Shown: in pieces, positions 38,721 to 53,449 of the stretch | Layout: every line of letters begins with the position of its first letter | Position numbering within the stretch: position 1 is the first letter of the stretch | Assembly (NCBI GenBank): GCA_013398615.1 | Contig: VZSR01000028.1 | Coordinates: 5,440,860 to 5,504,859, forward strand | DNA: 64,000 nucleotides | From: Brachypodius melanocephalos | Taxonomy: Eukaryota > Chordata > Aves > Passeriformes > Pycnonotidae | Direction: 5' to 3' | Notes under the pieces: model-generated | The model's input: the letters and a program-made list of their open reading frames with translations, nothing else | Databases searched by the model: none | What the model was told of the DNA's origin: nothing | Position numbers and translations under genes: made by a program

Positions 38721-41700
38721 CCCAGTAGTTGAATCTTCACACTCAGTTAAAGCAATGTCAGTTCTGAGAAACAGGAATCTTCTGAATATCAATGAAGCTT
38801 TTAGCCCACTCCTCCAGGGGTACTTTAGGAGAAACATTTAACTTCATTGAATATATCATCCTTGAAATGCCTAGATGAACTTCACTCTGAAAGATTTAAG
38901 CAATGTCTACTATTTCTGAATAGGGTAAACTCTCAAAGTGAAAGGTAGAGTACTGTAACCTATTTGACAATGTGAAAGTTGTAGGCAGCTTTTTAAGTGC
39001 AGGAAGGTTCAGCAGAGCTTTTGGAGATTAATCCAAACGCAAATGACCTCAGAATCATGAAAGATTTCCTCTCAAGTCATGGCCATAAATGATTACTTCT
39101 CTAGAATGTTTCAATTTGGGGAGGTAACACGTTGTATCTCTGTGAAAATGTTTCTACTAAGGAGCATATCAGAGGAAGAACCAGAGCAAATCACTAGCCA
39201 GAGAGAAATACAATGAGGCCATGAACAAGGACTTAATAAATGAGATTGTGCTCATTCAGGGCTACAGCTCAATCCACAGGAGCCAATGGGAGCTGTTGCC
39301 TTTGATGATCAGGTAGCTTTATCGCAGATCTAATGAGCTTCCCCCTGCAATGTAATTTGAAAAACACTGTTCTGCCCTGCTGCCTTTGGTGAAGAGTCTC
39401 AGAGCTCTACATGTTAATCAAAACTCCCAGCACACTGAGGTTCATTGTCCAGGAACTGAGATACGGACATTAAGACTGAAAATGTTTTTGCTTTACACCA
39501 AAAAGGGACAACAGCACAGTTGTCAGAGCAGTTACACCTCAGCAGCAACTGGGCAGGAGGCCACCCTTCACATATAGTCCAGGTAAGATCTGGTCAGAGT
39601 CAGAAAAAGCAAAATATGAAGCAAGAGGGTAAGGTAGAGAAGGCTGCCAAATTCCAGCCTGGATTGGTCTGTTCACTGAAATTCAGACAGTGCCACAGTA
39701 CCCGAGTTGACTTATGATCCTTTTGTATTGCTGTGCTTTAGTGTGCCAGAAAGTCACAGAGATTAAAACAAATATGTGTTTGTCATTTCAAATCCACTGA
39801 TGAAAAAGGTTAAGTAGCAGGTAGTATTTTTAACTTTTATTTTTATTATCACACTTTTATGTAAGTTGTAGTCTTGGAATGCTACTTGTGCAGCTGTAGT
39901 GGATTTCAGTGGACTGCAAAGGGTTGGAATATTGTCAACAGATATGTCAAAAATCCTAATTTCACACTTAAACATAAAAACTTTGCTTATTTAAAAACTT
40001 ATTTAATTTTTTAAAACAGGGGGAAAGAAAAAATCGAGGAAAAAAAAAGAAAACAACAAAATTTGACTCTTCAGCTGTATAAAATATGAAGAATACTTGC
40101 AGGCTTCCCAGGATATCAAGATGTGGAGCTCATAAGCACATAATAGTGTGAGTCACAGATGGAAAGGGGCACTGGAGTGATATTTACATTATCTTTTATC
40201 ATTACTCTCCCACTTAAAACTTGCATTGGAAAAAGTATGTACATTTAATTATATTCACACTGTAGAAAACAGCCAATTTTTAAAATTACTTTTTCATTTA
40301 ATAGATTTCAGTTTGAAAGAGAGCAGAAAAAGGCTTGTGATTTTAGGTGAAATTTCTCCCCACGCGGTTTTAATACTCTGGGTTTCACTGAGACTTAAAT
40401 AAACAAGGAATGCTATATTCTATAGCCTTTTGAATTTGGTACAAGGAGCCTTCCTTCTTGGCTCTTTCATTTCCAGTAATTAAACCATCTGGCTGATGAG
40501 GGAAATTAATTCAAGACTACATTAATTCCTACTTCTAAATTTCTTTGTGGAAAACACTTCAGGAGAAAATGATGTTTGCTGGATGATCAGATGTAAAATT
40601 AAGAGAATGTCTTGTTGATCGTCCTATAGTGTAGCTTACAAGATTAATCATGGATGGGTAGAAATTCTTGTGATAAGTCTGATGTCAACATCGAGATAGC
40701 AAAGAAAAGAGTAGAAAGAGCATGAAATTCTCACAGATTTGTTTAGGTTGGTACACAGAATGAGAACAAGTGTTCAATTTATTGAAAAATTCAGGCCGAG
40801 CTTTTACAAGACATGGAGGAAGTAGAACAGTTTGTGCAGCTTTCAATTGTATGTGTGTGCTCTTCACTATAGAATGCTGGGCTATTATGGTGTGAGACTG
40901 ACAGTGAAAGTCTGGAACACGAATTTAAGTGCTATTCAAGCCACTTTTGAGATTGTTGTTGCTGTTTCTAAACAACATTGGAAGGATGGGGGTTTTATTA
41001 TGTTGCTGAGCAAAATCCCCGAGTTGTCACTCGATATTCCTACACTCCAATACTAACAGAGGCTGAGGCTGGGTAAACAAAAGTTACAGCTGGCTGTGTT
41101 CTGTTATGGATCCTGGAACAGCCTCTCCTGGTCATGGAAGAGTCAAAGCTGGTTGATCAAGCCCAGGCTATGAGGGGTATGCACAGTTTGAGTCTCAAAG
41201 TTCTGATAAGCACTGCTGAGGCTCTGCACCCATGACACATTGTTCAGCATCTCTGGTCCAGTTGCACATGGGAATTTTTGTTTCATTGAAAGCACAGCCA
41301 GCCTCTAACAGAAATTTGGGGGAAAAAATATTGGAAAACAAAATATGAGAGTAACTATTTTGGGCATAGCATTTTGTCTGAAATGTAGAGCATGAAGTAG
41401 TGCAGTAACAGTAATATAGTGAGAGCAGTGTTTTTGTAGTTAAGTGGAAATGATCTTCCAAAGGGCACTTAATCTCAGCTTTCCTAGGAAACTAAACAGG
41501 ATAAAAGCAGTGGCTATTTTCACAACTACAGTGGATTGCAAAATGTAACTGTGATATAAGTGCAGACAGCAATATTTCTTCTGTATTCAGATTACCCTTC
41601 TCATTTCCTTGAGTTCTCACTCTCCTCACTGAGTTCCTCCATGCCGAAGCATACCTTGCTATTTTCTTTTTAAAAAGACCTCTCTTCTCTCTTGCCAGCA

Positions 41701-44700
41701 TTTTGCTAACTGGGCAGAGGCACCTATTACTGAGGGAGCCAATGCATTTCCAGCCTCTCAGGGACAGCACTTTACTGGCTCTATTACTTGAGATATGAGG
41801 GGTAGGCAGCAATGATGTGTCTATCCTTCCCTGATTCAACAGATCTGGGCTGCTCTTCAAACTCTGGCATGCCTGTTGATCTTGTGACAGTGATGCTGCT
41901 GTGTGTGTGCACTGTCACCACAGAACTGTCACTGCAGTAGGTGTTAATAAGCAAAGTGGCTGTTTAATGAAACACCGATTTCTGGACAGTAAGTAATGTG
42001 TTTAGGGCCTTGGGCTGTGTTTTAGAAGACAAAGGAGGGTCATTAGGCTCAGTTGGTGCCTTGCCCACCCGGGTGAGCAGGTAATGATGTGTGCCAGATA
42101 GTGGTGCTCCCATTTGTTTTCTCTTCCATTTTGTTTCCTAAATCTGAAAATACTCACATCCCATCTTCTCAGAAGAGGAAAGCTTTTGACCCACCATCAA
42201 GATATTAGTCAGGTATTCCAGTTGTCTAACACTGTGAGTTAGTTTTGTTTTAAATTTCTGGAGGAAAAAGCTTGACTCTTCACAGTCCTCTTCACCACAT
42301 GGCCACGCATTCAAAGTTCTGCTAGATCAGAGCAATAATTAGCTAAGCACATCATTTTGGTCTTTGTGTTGCATAGAGCTTAGATGAGATTTTAATAATC
42401 ATACCTGCAAAAGTGTTCTGGCACAAAGTTGAGGATCCATAACTCTATTATTGTGCTTAAACAATACTATTCTGATCATTTCACCCACCATTAAACCGCT
42501 TGAAGAGGGGTTAATCCTTGAGACACAGCACCCCCACAACCCTCACTAGTGGTGACCATTTACCAGTGTTCTAGAGACACTTAAAATCATATGTACAAAA
42601 ACAGAGTGGCACTATCATGAGCCAAAACTTAACTTCCAGAATTTTTTAAGCCTTCATGATGGGTTCACAGAGTCCATTTTGGCAAATTGCATTGAAGTTA
42701 GCCCTTTGCAATGTGCCTGGGATTCAGGATGCAAAAAATTAGTTGCTTCAGGGTTACTTCAGGGCTGCAGTGTGCAATTTTTAGAGTGAAGGTGTTTTTG
42801 TAAAAAAATAGAGTAAAAATGTGTATTCTATGGATTTTTTTAGATCTCATGGGTATGAGAGGAAGTCAGACAACTTTTCTAACTTAGCATGCACAGGGCG
42901 TGAAGAATCAGCAATAGTTTTAAAACCACAGATGAAAACTGCAAATTCAATCAAAAAACTTTTCATGTAAATTGTTGATTTTCCTGAGCAAGTTGTGTAT
43001 TACACCCAGTGGTGCTGCGATGTGTTCTGAGTGTGCAGCACAATGCATGCCCTCCTACACCCATAGTACTCCCTCATCCCACTCAACCAATTAACAGTAA
43101 TTAGATAATTACAGTTCATAAAAGTCCTCAAAAGATGAAGATCTTGCTGCTTGGGACTCATTAGCCCTTTTTAACATATTTATTATGCTTTTTATTTCTG
43201 ACCACAAAGGGGAAAAACTTTAAAATATTCTGTTATTTGCCATATTTTGCTCATGAAGCAAAGCCTGCAAAAGCAGAATTTCTCCCAGATGTCCAATATT
43301 AGCTGTGTTTTGACTGAAAATGACAGATAATGATAGAGAAAGGAAGCTTCCATAGAACACCTTGCATTTGATCACGAAATTTTTACTAGCTCTCCAAAGC
43401 AAATGTCATGTTATTTTTATATTGCTGGTAAAAACCTAGCCACTTGTTCTCTGTAATAAAAAATGGTAGGCTTTAATTATGTATGCAGCATAGAGCACAC
43501 AAGACTGAGGAGCTAGAGTAGATTTTTCATGCAAGGCAACCAATCTGAGCTCGAATAATTTGTGGAACTGACCAATTTTTTTTTTTTTTGTAGTTTGAAT
43601 CTTGGGGATTTTTGCTTGGTTGTTTGGGTTTGTGTTTTGTTTGTTTGGTTGGTATTTTTTAATTTAATAGTGTCTTTTTGCCAAAAGATGCTCAGTTTTT
43701 TATCTTGTCCATTTTACTCAGTGACACATAGGAGTTTTCACATCACTAAACGTTAGGCAACCAAATAAGGAAATTAATTTCTTTACAGTCCTCATAATGA
43801 TGAAAGAGAGGATCCTCTAGAAGGCAAACCAGAGCAACACCATTTTCCTTTTTTTTTTTGGATAATAAGTTATGTAGAATTCCATGCATTACTTGTGGAT
43901 GAGAGCATTAATTAAAGAGTGGTGCAGCTCTCAGCACAGCTTTTGACCTTATTATGTCCTTTAGGGTCAGAAGCCTGTTATGAGTAATGCCGTGACCACT
44001 ACTTTCCCAGCCTCACAAAGAGCTGGTTTATATGGAAGGAAATACTTGTTGACTGTTTGAAGCAGCCTTCTTATCCCAGCCCTTGAATTTCAGAGGTACA
44101 CTAAGAGGCCGGTTGGGACCTAGGATTTGAGCCTGCCTTTTGATATTTGTACTAAATCTGCTTTCCTGTGTCTACACCTTTATCACAGTCAGTGGGGTAG
44201 AACTAAACCACCTGGGGATTAAGTGATTTTCTGTTGCCTATTCCTGCACTGCAGGCTGAGTCAGTTGTTTGTCTTTTGACACAATGGGATTTACAAATCA
44301 CTCCAGCAGCTTTCTGTAGAGCAGAGATATAACAAACCAACACAATTAAAACAATGGTGTATTAAGTGGTACAAAAAGTGAAGTTAATAAGTATCTCCCT
44401 GCTTTATGCTGGGCTCTTATTTATTAATTTTATGGCAGTGTTAGGAGGAGAGTTGCATTATGGTTAAACAATCCTTGAGTCACGAGTGGCAGTTGTCACA
44501 TTTTTTGATGAGAATACTTTGATAGTGGCTGGCTTTGTTTAATGAGAATGCTGTCAATACAGCTACAGCCCCAGCTGTCACTGCTGCCAGGCAGGAGCTG
44601 CAGAGGTGTAAGGATATAATGATAAGCTGGTGCTAAGAGGGGAGATTAGATTAACAAAAATCAATGCAACAGTTCTGTTGGTAATTTTGATTGTTATGCT

Positions 44701-44926
44701 CTGCACTGCCTGACTGAAATCCTGATTTTGTTTGATTCATTAGACTATTGCATGATCAAAACTAAGTCACTTTATAGTATGTGTCAGCAAACCAAATATT
44801 TGGTGGGGGGAGGATTTGGTCATGTGATTTTTGCATCCACGAGGTATAGTCACCTAGAAGTGAATCCTGTGATTTTATTTTAATTTTTTCACCTGCTAAA
44901 CAAGAACAGCTATAAATCCTATGATT
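38721..44926. other. unique sequence, no gene seen
   Basis: A CAGGTAAGAT donor-like site at about 39579 follows a short open frame but lacks a good acceptor. The 122-codon minus-strand frame at 41492-41860 has no recognisable family. Simple T-rich tracts lie near 43570-43660. Confidence 0.65.
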
Positions 44927-44975
44927 CTTTGTGGTCCCATTCAATTCAGGATATTCTATGGCTCTATGATAATTC
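44927..44975 (+). mobile_element. very short CR1 LINE tail
   Basis: Only about 50 bp are recognisable: 'gtggtcccattcaattcagg' followed by 'atattctatggctctatgat', which keeps two near-copies of the ATTCTATG octamer. A tail this short could be an extreme 5' truncation or the residue of a decayed copy. Confidence 0.62.
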
Positions 44976-47900
44976 CTTGTGTCAGGGAAAAAATGTTTAT
45001 ATTTCAGGTTTGATAGCTGGTGCTAAGATAAATCAAACTTGGTTGGGAGGATGAAGAAGACAAAGGATTCTTTTGGTTTTGCAGATGTGTGCTTAGAAGT
45101 GACACTGTGCTGCAGAAACAGCAAGAGTAATGATGGAGGGAAAACAAAAATAGTACCCAAAAGGATAACCAAGGTGCATTGTCTCGATGCTTTAGTGCAT
45201 GTTTATTTACCTGATTGCACACACATATGGAGAAGATGACAGAAGCAGATCCATATTATTTTGATAAGTTTTATCAGGGTAGGAAAATGTGTTTGCCAAA
45301 AGACAAATAATTTTTGGTGGTGGCATTATTAGGGGATTAGTTGTTTTTAATTAAGTAGACAGCTTTTTTTTTCTATATTTCAAACTTTGTCAAGCAAAAA
45401 TACTCTAATATCATGCAGTGTAATGTACTCTGGTTACCTTCCTGCAGAAAAGGAGGTGGGAAATGTATTGGTCACCGTAGGGCTGTCTTGTTCTCTCCCT
45501 TTGGAAACAGAGGGAATGTGGTGGAGGGAGATTCAATTCTGTAGCAATTTGCTCATTTCCAGCTGCTGGAAAGGCCAAGTGTTTCTGCTGTTCTCCCCTC
45601 TGTCACTAACCAACACGCCTGGTTTTGTGGGAATAGTGATCCCATGTCCCCGCACATTTAAAGAGAAGGAAGTTTTTCTTTGTTTAGAGCCAAAGGTAGC
45701 AGAGTTGTTCCAGCCCCCAAGAATTTTCTTAAGGCTTTTTCTTCACAATTAAGCACCAAAAACTTTTAAGCCACCTTCCCAAATTGAAAGCTGCTTGCTT
45801 GAAAGTGGTTCACAGAATTTTATCTAATGAAGAGGACTTAATTAAGGCCATGTTACCCACAGAGCAAAAAGGTCCCTGAGCTTTAGGGTCTCACTTAGGC
45901 ACATGCTGTAGATTCCTTCCTCCCCTACTCAGCCTCACCTGAGATGAGAAGGCTGCTGTATCTCTCTCTCTTAACTCTCCTCTTTGACCCTGTTTAATTC
46001 AAGCTCTTTACAAATTGAGATTTATAATCGTGGCTACTCCAGGGTTTCTTTCCTCAACCCTCTGAAAACTAATGAAGGATGTTTAAAGACCCGTGTTTTC
46101 CTTTGTTGGTTAGGAGAGTACCATCTTGTCAGACACAGTATTTTGGTTGTGATGATATTTCAAAGTTTTGCTGAGAGTCATGCATCAGTTGTTTAAAAAT
46201 ATATGTCTTTTAATCTCACCCCTCTGAAGTGGGAACAGGGGAATTCCCTGACTTGGGAGTGTCCAGGCAAGTTATCCCCCCCATGTGTCAGTAGTGCAAA
46301 CAGGAACAGCTTGCACAGCTACAACTGTCCTCATGGTCCTGCAGGGTTTAAAGGGATGGTGGAACCAAACTGGGAATTGTTCCTGAACATCTTGGCTCCT
46401 TTTCAGGAAGGTCTTTGCAGAGTTCTGGAGACCACAGCAGGATCAGACTGGGTCTTTTAATAAAGCAAGCCTATTTGAGGCAGACATGGTGAATGTAGTC
46501 ATTGCTGAAATGCTCGGACAGCTCTGATGATTTCTACTCTTGTAGAAATGGCTGGTTTTCATGGAGTGGAGGTGCTCTCTCTCCCTTGTCACACAAGTGC
46601 AGAAGCACATTAAAAGAGAATCCTCTTCCTGCTGTTTCATGCAGGTAGGGTCTTGTGTTAAGACCCAGCTGGCTGTTTTTAATGAGAACTAGATGCAAAG
46701 ATGTTTGCATATTATTCCAAATTTTTCTGTTTCAAAGTGCAGAGCAACAAAAAATTCTGTGCAGGACTATGAATCTTAGCTCAATTTTGCAGTTCTATGG
46801 TTTAAGAAATCCCCTTATTTGTCTGAATAGTATCTTGCTCTGTTTTGAGATCTGTCCAGTCGTCGGTTCCTAATCCATTTAAAATGTGTTCTACTGATAC
46901 AGTACAGTGCTAATCTTTAATCAGAATGTCATGCTGTACTCAGTCAAGGGACTTAGAAAAGTCTATATTACATCTACCTAGTGAAATTCCTCAAATTAGT
47001 ATAATCTCAAAAAAAAAAAAAAAATCAATCACGGTTACGTTCAAACACTGATGGCGTGTGTTTAAATGAAGATACTTACATTGTAGCTGAACTTTTTGAT
47101 GAATTGGTTTTATTAATGTTATTTTAAGGGAGGGAAAATGTGAGCAGAAAACACACGGCCTTATTTCTTTCCATCTGGGTTTGGGAAGTTGCTGGAATAT
47201 TTCATTTTCACTTTTATAAAAAAAAGAGCTAATTTCAACAAAGTGTCTTTGGCCTATCAGGAAGAAAGATTTGAAATAAGATCAAAACAATATTTTTGGA
47301 AGAGATAATATCATAAAAACTCACATTTCTCTGCTTCATTTGGCTTCAAGACTAAATAACTGAAATGGAAGTACATTCTAAATTATAACCATGAAACTGT
47401 CTAGCTCTTTTCTGTACTAAAGACTATTTATGTGACCCTTGTGCTCTGAAAGATAAAACAGTCTCCTTTACATGTGGGATGATAATTAAAAGGAAGGAAG
47501 CCAATATCTAGACCTCTTGGCTCTGTATTCAGCAGCCAGCTCAGCATTCCCAGCAGAGGTGTACAGAGCATTACTCTGACAAATGAAGCAAATGCAGCTC
47601 CTGAAGATTGTCTATCTGATGGTAAAAACACATCCATGTGCTCTGTAGCACAGCATGAGGATGGCAGGAACAAGAAAAAACACAGGCAACTCATTAAGAG
47701 GTTGTTGCAATCATAAATAGGTAGTAATGTGGCACCTTTGTTCCAGCTCTGCTTGGTTTTCGTGTAGAATATGGACATGATATAGAAACAGAAAACTTGC
47801 AATAGGTATGATTCTTCCTCTAGGTTTTAGAGCTCAGCACCTCAAGTAGCAGCATTTGTTGCTTTAGTGGCATCATCTTGAGGACAGTATTTGCTCTGAG
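44976..47900. other. unique sequence, no gene seen
   Basis: Frames of about 120 codons (45387-45752 plus, 47428-47802 minus) have no recognisable domains, and no splice-site pair frames them. An A16 run sits at 47009-47024. Confidence 0.65.
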
Positions 47901-48072
47901 TTCATGGAATCATGGAGTGAGTTGGGTTGGGTTGGAAGGACATTAAAGATCACCTAGGTACAACTCCCATGCCATGGGCAGGGATACCTTCCACTCCACC
48001 AGGTTAATCAAAGCCCGATCCAGCCTGGCCTTGAACACCTCTGGGAATGGGGCACCCACAGCTTCCCTGGAA
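47901..48072 (-). mobile_element. CR1 LINE 3' end fragment
   Basis: The plus strand begins with a decayed octamer region ('ggaatcatgga'), continues through 'gttgggttggaaggacatta' and 'catgccatgggcagggatac', then 'cagcctggccttgaacacct' and 'gggaatggggcacccacagc'. This is the reverse complement of the canonical bird CR1 3' end. The match stops abruptly near 48072, the 5' truncation point. About 170 bp remain, non-coding and certainly inactive. Confidence 0.92.
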
Positions 48073-51000
48073 GCTGATGAACTGTATTGCAGAGGACATT
48101 GTCCTTCTCATGGCTCTACTGAAGGAACTGTTGTATTCTTTAAGCTGTGCTCAGGTGTCTTCATGGCCAGTATTCCTCTGGCATTTTTTGTAACAGCTCA
48201 CAACCACCGTGACATCAGCCAAGGTGAGCTGAGAGCTGTTGTGCCCTGTCAGTTCATCTGAAACACACAGCAAGTTCACATCACAGTGTATTTGGAAATC
48301 CTGATTCCTTGGCCTCTGCCTTGAGGACTGTGTCTATCTCATTCTGTTGCTGTCACCTGCCCTGAGCATGGATTGTCAGGATGGTTTGAGTGCTCCAGTT
48401 TGCAGTAAACATGTGCAGTTAACATTTTTGAGTATCTGCGAACAGATTCTTAGCATAGGACTGCTTAACTTGATTAACAGCAGTTTGGCTAACTGAGATA
48501 GGGAAAAGTGAAAGTACACAACCAGAATTTCTGTGTGGTTTGGCACCAGGACTCCTACATGGGAAAATATTTCAGTGTCTGTTCCTGTCCAGAGAAGGAG
48601 AAAGCTGTAGCTTGGTCATGTACTAAGAGTGTGGTTTAAGGGGGAGGGCACAGAGATCCGGGGGCTGCTGTAGGAATTCACCTCTCATAATTAGTCAGGG
48701 CATGTGGCTGAGCTCCTGGGACTCTCCAAGGGATCTAGGTTAAGGTTAGAGCTCTTAGTATGGTAAATCCAAGATTCCTGGAGGGAACTGAGATGTAAAT
48801 AAGCACCATGAGCACACTGTGCCTGCACATTGTCTTTAATGCTGCAGGAAGGTTTCTGCCGGTTAAAAAGCATTAAAGATACCATTGATCCCAATGAGTC
48901 CCCCCAACACCTACTGATTTCAGACCTTTCAGTGCAGACTAGGGACATCAGGGGAATTGAAGAAGGTGCCTGTGCAGAGAAGAGGCATACCATTAAAATG
49001 CAATTGATTTTCTTAAGAATTATATTTAGCTATGTGTTTTTAATAACAAGAAGTGTGCTGAGGTCAGAGGTGTTAGATATTTTACGGTTTTCCCAAAAGG
49101 GGGGGGGTGAAACAAAAAAAACATAAATACAGTGGCATTGTGCTATCAGAGCAGAATTTTGGTTTCTGACTATCAAACTGTATTCTTAAAAAGCAATAAC
49201 TCCTGCTTAACGTCATTCCCATTGTCTGTAATTAGCACCAGATAGCTTGTGAAAATAGTAAATTAGATTTAATGTGAGCAGTGAAAATGCATGCATTGCA
49301 AGACTATTGAAATATTTCCCTGCATTGATCAGAATGGCAGAGGGCTGTGTACATACAAAGAAACCCCAAGTAAAGGATGACTGTGTTGTAATTATGTCTA
49401 GGATGGCTGTAAATGAATTTGAGGTAGTTTTGCTGATGTGAAGGTGATGTATTTTGGGTTTAGAAGCTACTCTCAGGCCTCTCTGTCAACATATGTGTGT
49501 GCTCTACTGCTGTCAGTGCAGTCTCAATCAGATCAAAGGCTGGCAGCACAGAGAAGCTGCTAACAGCAGAAGCTGTGAGAGGGACAGAGCTTGGGAAGAA
49601 GGTAGAGCATGGAATCAGCACAATAAAAGTTGAGGGGTTTAGCAAAGTTCAGTCAAGACCTTAAAACTCATGGCTTTTGACTATTAAGGGGTATTGTGCT
49701 AGGTAAAAATCCTGTGAAATATCTCCAGCTTTCTGTAACTATCTCTCTTAAACTCTAAATCTCTTATTTCCATAAGGATTATGCAGTGAACTACGTAAAA
49801 CTCCAGAGTTTCAGTGAAGTAAGGAGACTTACATTAGAGAAAAAAATTAGTAGGCTTGATTAACAGAAGACAATGGATTCAGTTTCCTTTTCTGTAAAGG
49901 TTCAAACCTTCTTTGAAGCAAATGTAGAGCCTAATTTTAGAGGATCACTATAATTCATTGAGCATCGTATAAAAAATGCTCCTATCTTTGGGATTATGTT
50001 GTGATGTAGTCAGAGGAAGTGTTCCCTCAAAAAAGTTCTAGAAACCGACACAGTGAGTGGTGAGAAGAATTCATTGGATTATTCACAGTCAAGAGCAGTA
50101 GTGTATGCAGGTACATAATTCTAACATCCAGTTTCTGTCTAATTTCTCTTCCTCAAGTAGAGAAAAAGCATCCCTTGTACAGTAATGAATCACTTGGACA
50201 TGAGTGTTTCCTATTTAGGGAAGTTTCACATCAAATGAAAGCGCTCTATGCTGCACTCCTTTGCACAGCCCTCATCGCTTTTACTGGATCTTGAATAAAA
50301 GATTTTTCAGAAAAGTCTTACACTTCAAAAATATTATAAAATAATTGCTTAAAACCTGCAATTGAGACCATGCAAAAAGGAAGAGTTGGTTTTTAGGATG
50401 TATAGAGATTCCAAAAAGTTACATTTATCCTGAATACCGCTGCATCTACAGCTGCACTGCAGCTTGCACAGCTTATGTGCCCATTCATGAGAGTCTGTAT
50501 CCTCTACTGTGGATATGGACAGTGGTGCAAATGCAGTCTTGGGGCTGTTTTACAAAGACTGTTCCTCTTGGTTGCAAAAATCTTTCAGTGGCGTGGCCTT
50601 TTTTTAATTGTTGGCATCTAAAAATCTCTTTACTCTTCTTCCTGTGGGGTATGAAACAAACAAACAAACAAAAAGATGGACTAGGAAAGGAGGAGTTGAG
50701 GGTAAATATAAACACGAGGAGAAGGCAGTGCATTGTTTTTGTATTCACATCTTGTCAAGTGTCCACGACTTTCCAGAATCACTGATGAGAAATTTGCCTC
50801 AATTTGCAGGGATTTTGTTCCAAAAAGAAGCTGAGAAGCTTGTTAAGTGGGAAAGATGTTGTAAGTTAGCAAATGTATCCCTTCTGTGATGCTGAGTGAG
50901 ATTTACCCATGAGCCTAACTATTAAAATTAGTGGAAGTAAAATACTGTTTCCATTTGCAACCCTGTAGAATGAATACACATTTATTGAAACAGTCTGGGG

Positions 51001-53449
51001 GGGGCAGAGGGAGGCTAAATAACCTCATATAAAATGAAGTGAAATCATATCTGAAAATCCAGTTGCATGGCAGAGAGAATTGATTCACAGCTCTAATTTA
51101 ATCAAATGAGAGGAGTATAGTAAGCACATATACTAAAAATGACATCCAAAGTTAAGCCAGTTAAGAAGGCATCAGAATAATCAATGTAGCCAAATCAGTA
51201 AGAGATAAATCAATTCACAGCCATGTGAATTAATCTCTACAACTTTGCAAGGGCTGGTGTGTTCAGAATTGTTGAATCAAAGGTTTCATTTGAGGATAGC
51301 ACACCTTCTGCATTTACACAAAGTCATGTGTATTTTTACTTTAAATGTTGAGGGATTGTCATCCTTAGGCTTCAAACTTGTCTAAACAAACAAAAAAACC
51401 CCACAAAATGGAGTGAGAAGAGGAACATGATCCTGTGGGTTACTGACCACTCTTACTCTCCTCTGCCAAAGGATCAATACTGTGTTTTGTTTCAGGCAGC
51501 TAAAGGATTCTACTGAAATTGTGACTACTTTAACTTATCGAGGCTCAGGTAGGAAGAAAATCAGTTACAGCTCTGTTATGCAGAGCATCCCAGCATTCCT
51601 GTCTGGAAGAGCAGGCACAATGTAATTATTCCTGGGTATGGAGTCACTTAGGCTAAATACTGAGTAAATTGCTGAGATTTATTCAGAATTTTCTAAACAA
51701 CAAGCTTGTAATGAACATTTCAAATTGGAATAGTGTGCCCTTATAGCCTGCAAGTTAATCAGTTGCTTTCTGGAGTCTATATTTATGCAAAAAATCTATG
51801 TCAAAAACCATTAACAAGTAACTTCACTCCTGTAGCTGTAAGATACTGGCCATGTTCCTGACCTGCTGCAAGAAGATCCCTAAAAGTCCAGAATGAATCA
51901 GTGGTAAAATAGTTTCATGTTGTTTATGACTGATGAATGAAGATGCCTTTAGCTGCTTGCTAAGTGGAAAAACTTTGTGAATTATCAGTGAAAAAATATC
52001 TGAAAAGCTTATGTACATTGAGAGAAGTTCACATTGCATAAGTACAAACAGATTTTTTCCTACAAATCACTGGGAGACACAAAAACAACAACCTGTAAAA
52101 ATCAGGCTTTGAGGCTGCTTTGATTGCTAGAAATGAATAATGAGGCTTATAGCTGTGTCCAGGGAATGATGGACATGAAACTAAACAACCTGCATGAAGA
52201 GCAAATAAGGGGTCCTGGAATTTGGTATCTGAATTGTGCATAAATCTCTGTTACACTTGAGTTAAAGAGAAGGTCTCAAATTGGACCTTCCAACAAATTA
52301 ATTTGCTACCTTGTCATTCTGAGCAAGTTTTTGAGGGTGTTTGATCCCCGCCCTTCAGTGCTTTTAGCCTAATTTCCTACATAAATCAAAAAATATTTTT
52401 GTAAGTGATTCTCTTGTGATGTCTGTGAGCATTTTTATGCAGCTTGGAAGGCAGACAAGAAACAGCCACTAATGTAAAATGGTTACAATGCTGTGGCTTC
52501 CCAGTGCTTTGTATATCTCCCTGGCAAAACCAGTGTGTTTGCCATTATTTTCACTTTTTGAATCGTCTGAGCTCATTTCTGTTTTGGATACACTTGGATG
52601 CCCTAAAGAGGATATTTCCAAAGAGCAAACGGGGTTGTTCAGTATTTGTGTTGGAATACAGGTGCAGTGTGCAGCAGATGAGTGCAGTCTATCCTAGCAG
52701 TGATAGCCAAGTGATGCAGGACATTGGCACTGTTTTACAGATGTGCTGCAGAGTGAATTGAACAAATATGTCAATAGTTTGATGCTTTAAACTTAACCCC
52801 TTTTAAATGTGAAAAGCACTTCATAAGCTGAAGCTACAGCAAATTGAAAACTGATGTTTAATGAAGATGGGGGGTGTAACTGATTGAATTCTCAGTGTAT
52901 CACTGCTGCTGTGCTGGGCAGTCATTCCTGTCTTTCTCCTTCGTGCAGAATACTTCTATTTCCAGCTTTTTCCAGCTTTATAAGATTGAGCAGCAGCCAT
53001 TCAAGCTTTCAAATACCAGAAGGTGGAGCTTGTTTTTCAGCATATTGATGAACTTACTTTGAGGAATGAGGTTATTGGATGCAAGCAAATAAATGTCAGA
53101 AAAATCAATTACCTTTTGTTGGTCAACTCTTAGCCATCATTTAGATGTGCTTGATCAACACAGAAGGGGAAACATTGTTAATGTTAATTTGGACCGGTCA
53201 GGGCATCTTTCTGTGTGTTTCACCATATTAATGAAACTAGAAAACAGCTACATTATCTTTTGCAGCATCTCCACTTCAGACAAATGAGTAAAGCTCACTA
53301 TCATGTTTGTAATCAGGTAATGTTAACTAGGAATATTTAGGTTGATTTATTTTAGAGTTGTGAACTCTATTGCTTTAAGGACAAACATGCTCTGTAACAA
53401 ACCATTATAAATAGCACACTGTTTTCCATAGACACAGGATCCCTGTTTT
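48073..53449. other. unique sequence, no gene seen
   Basis: The CR1 match ends at about 48072. Beyond it are AT-rich sequence, a G9 run near 49100, a G8 run near 51000 and a (CAAA)n tract at 50655-50672. No gene-like structure was found. Confidence 0.65.
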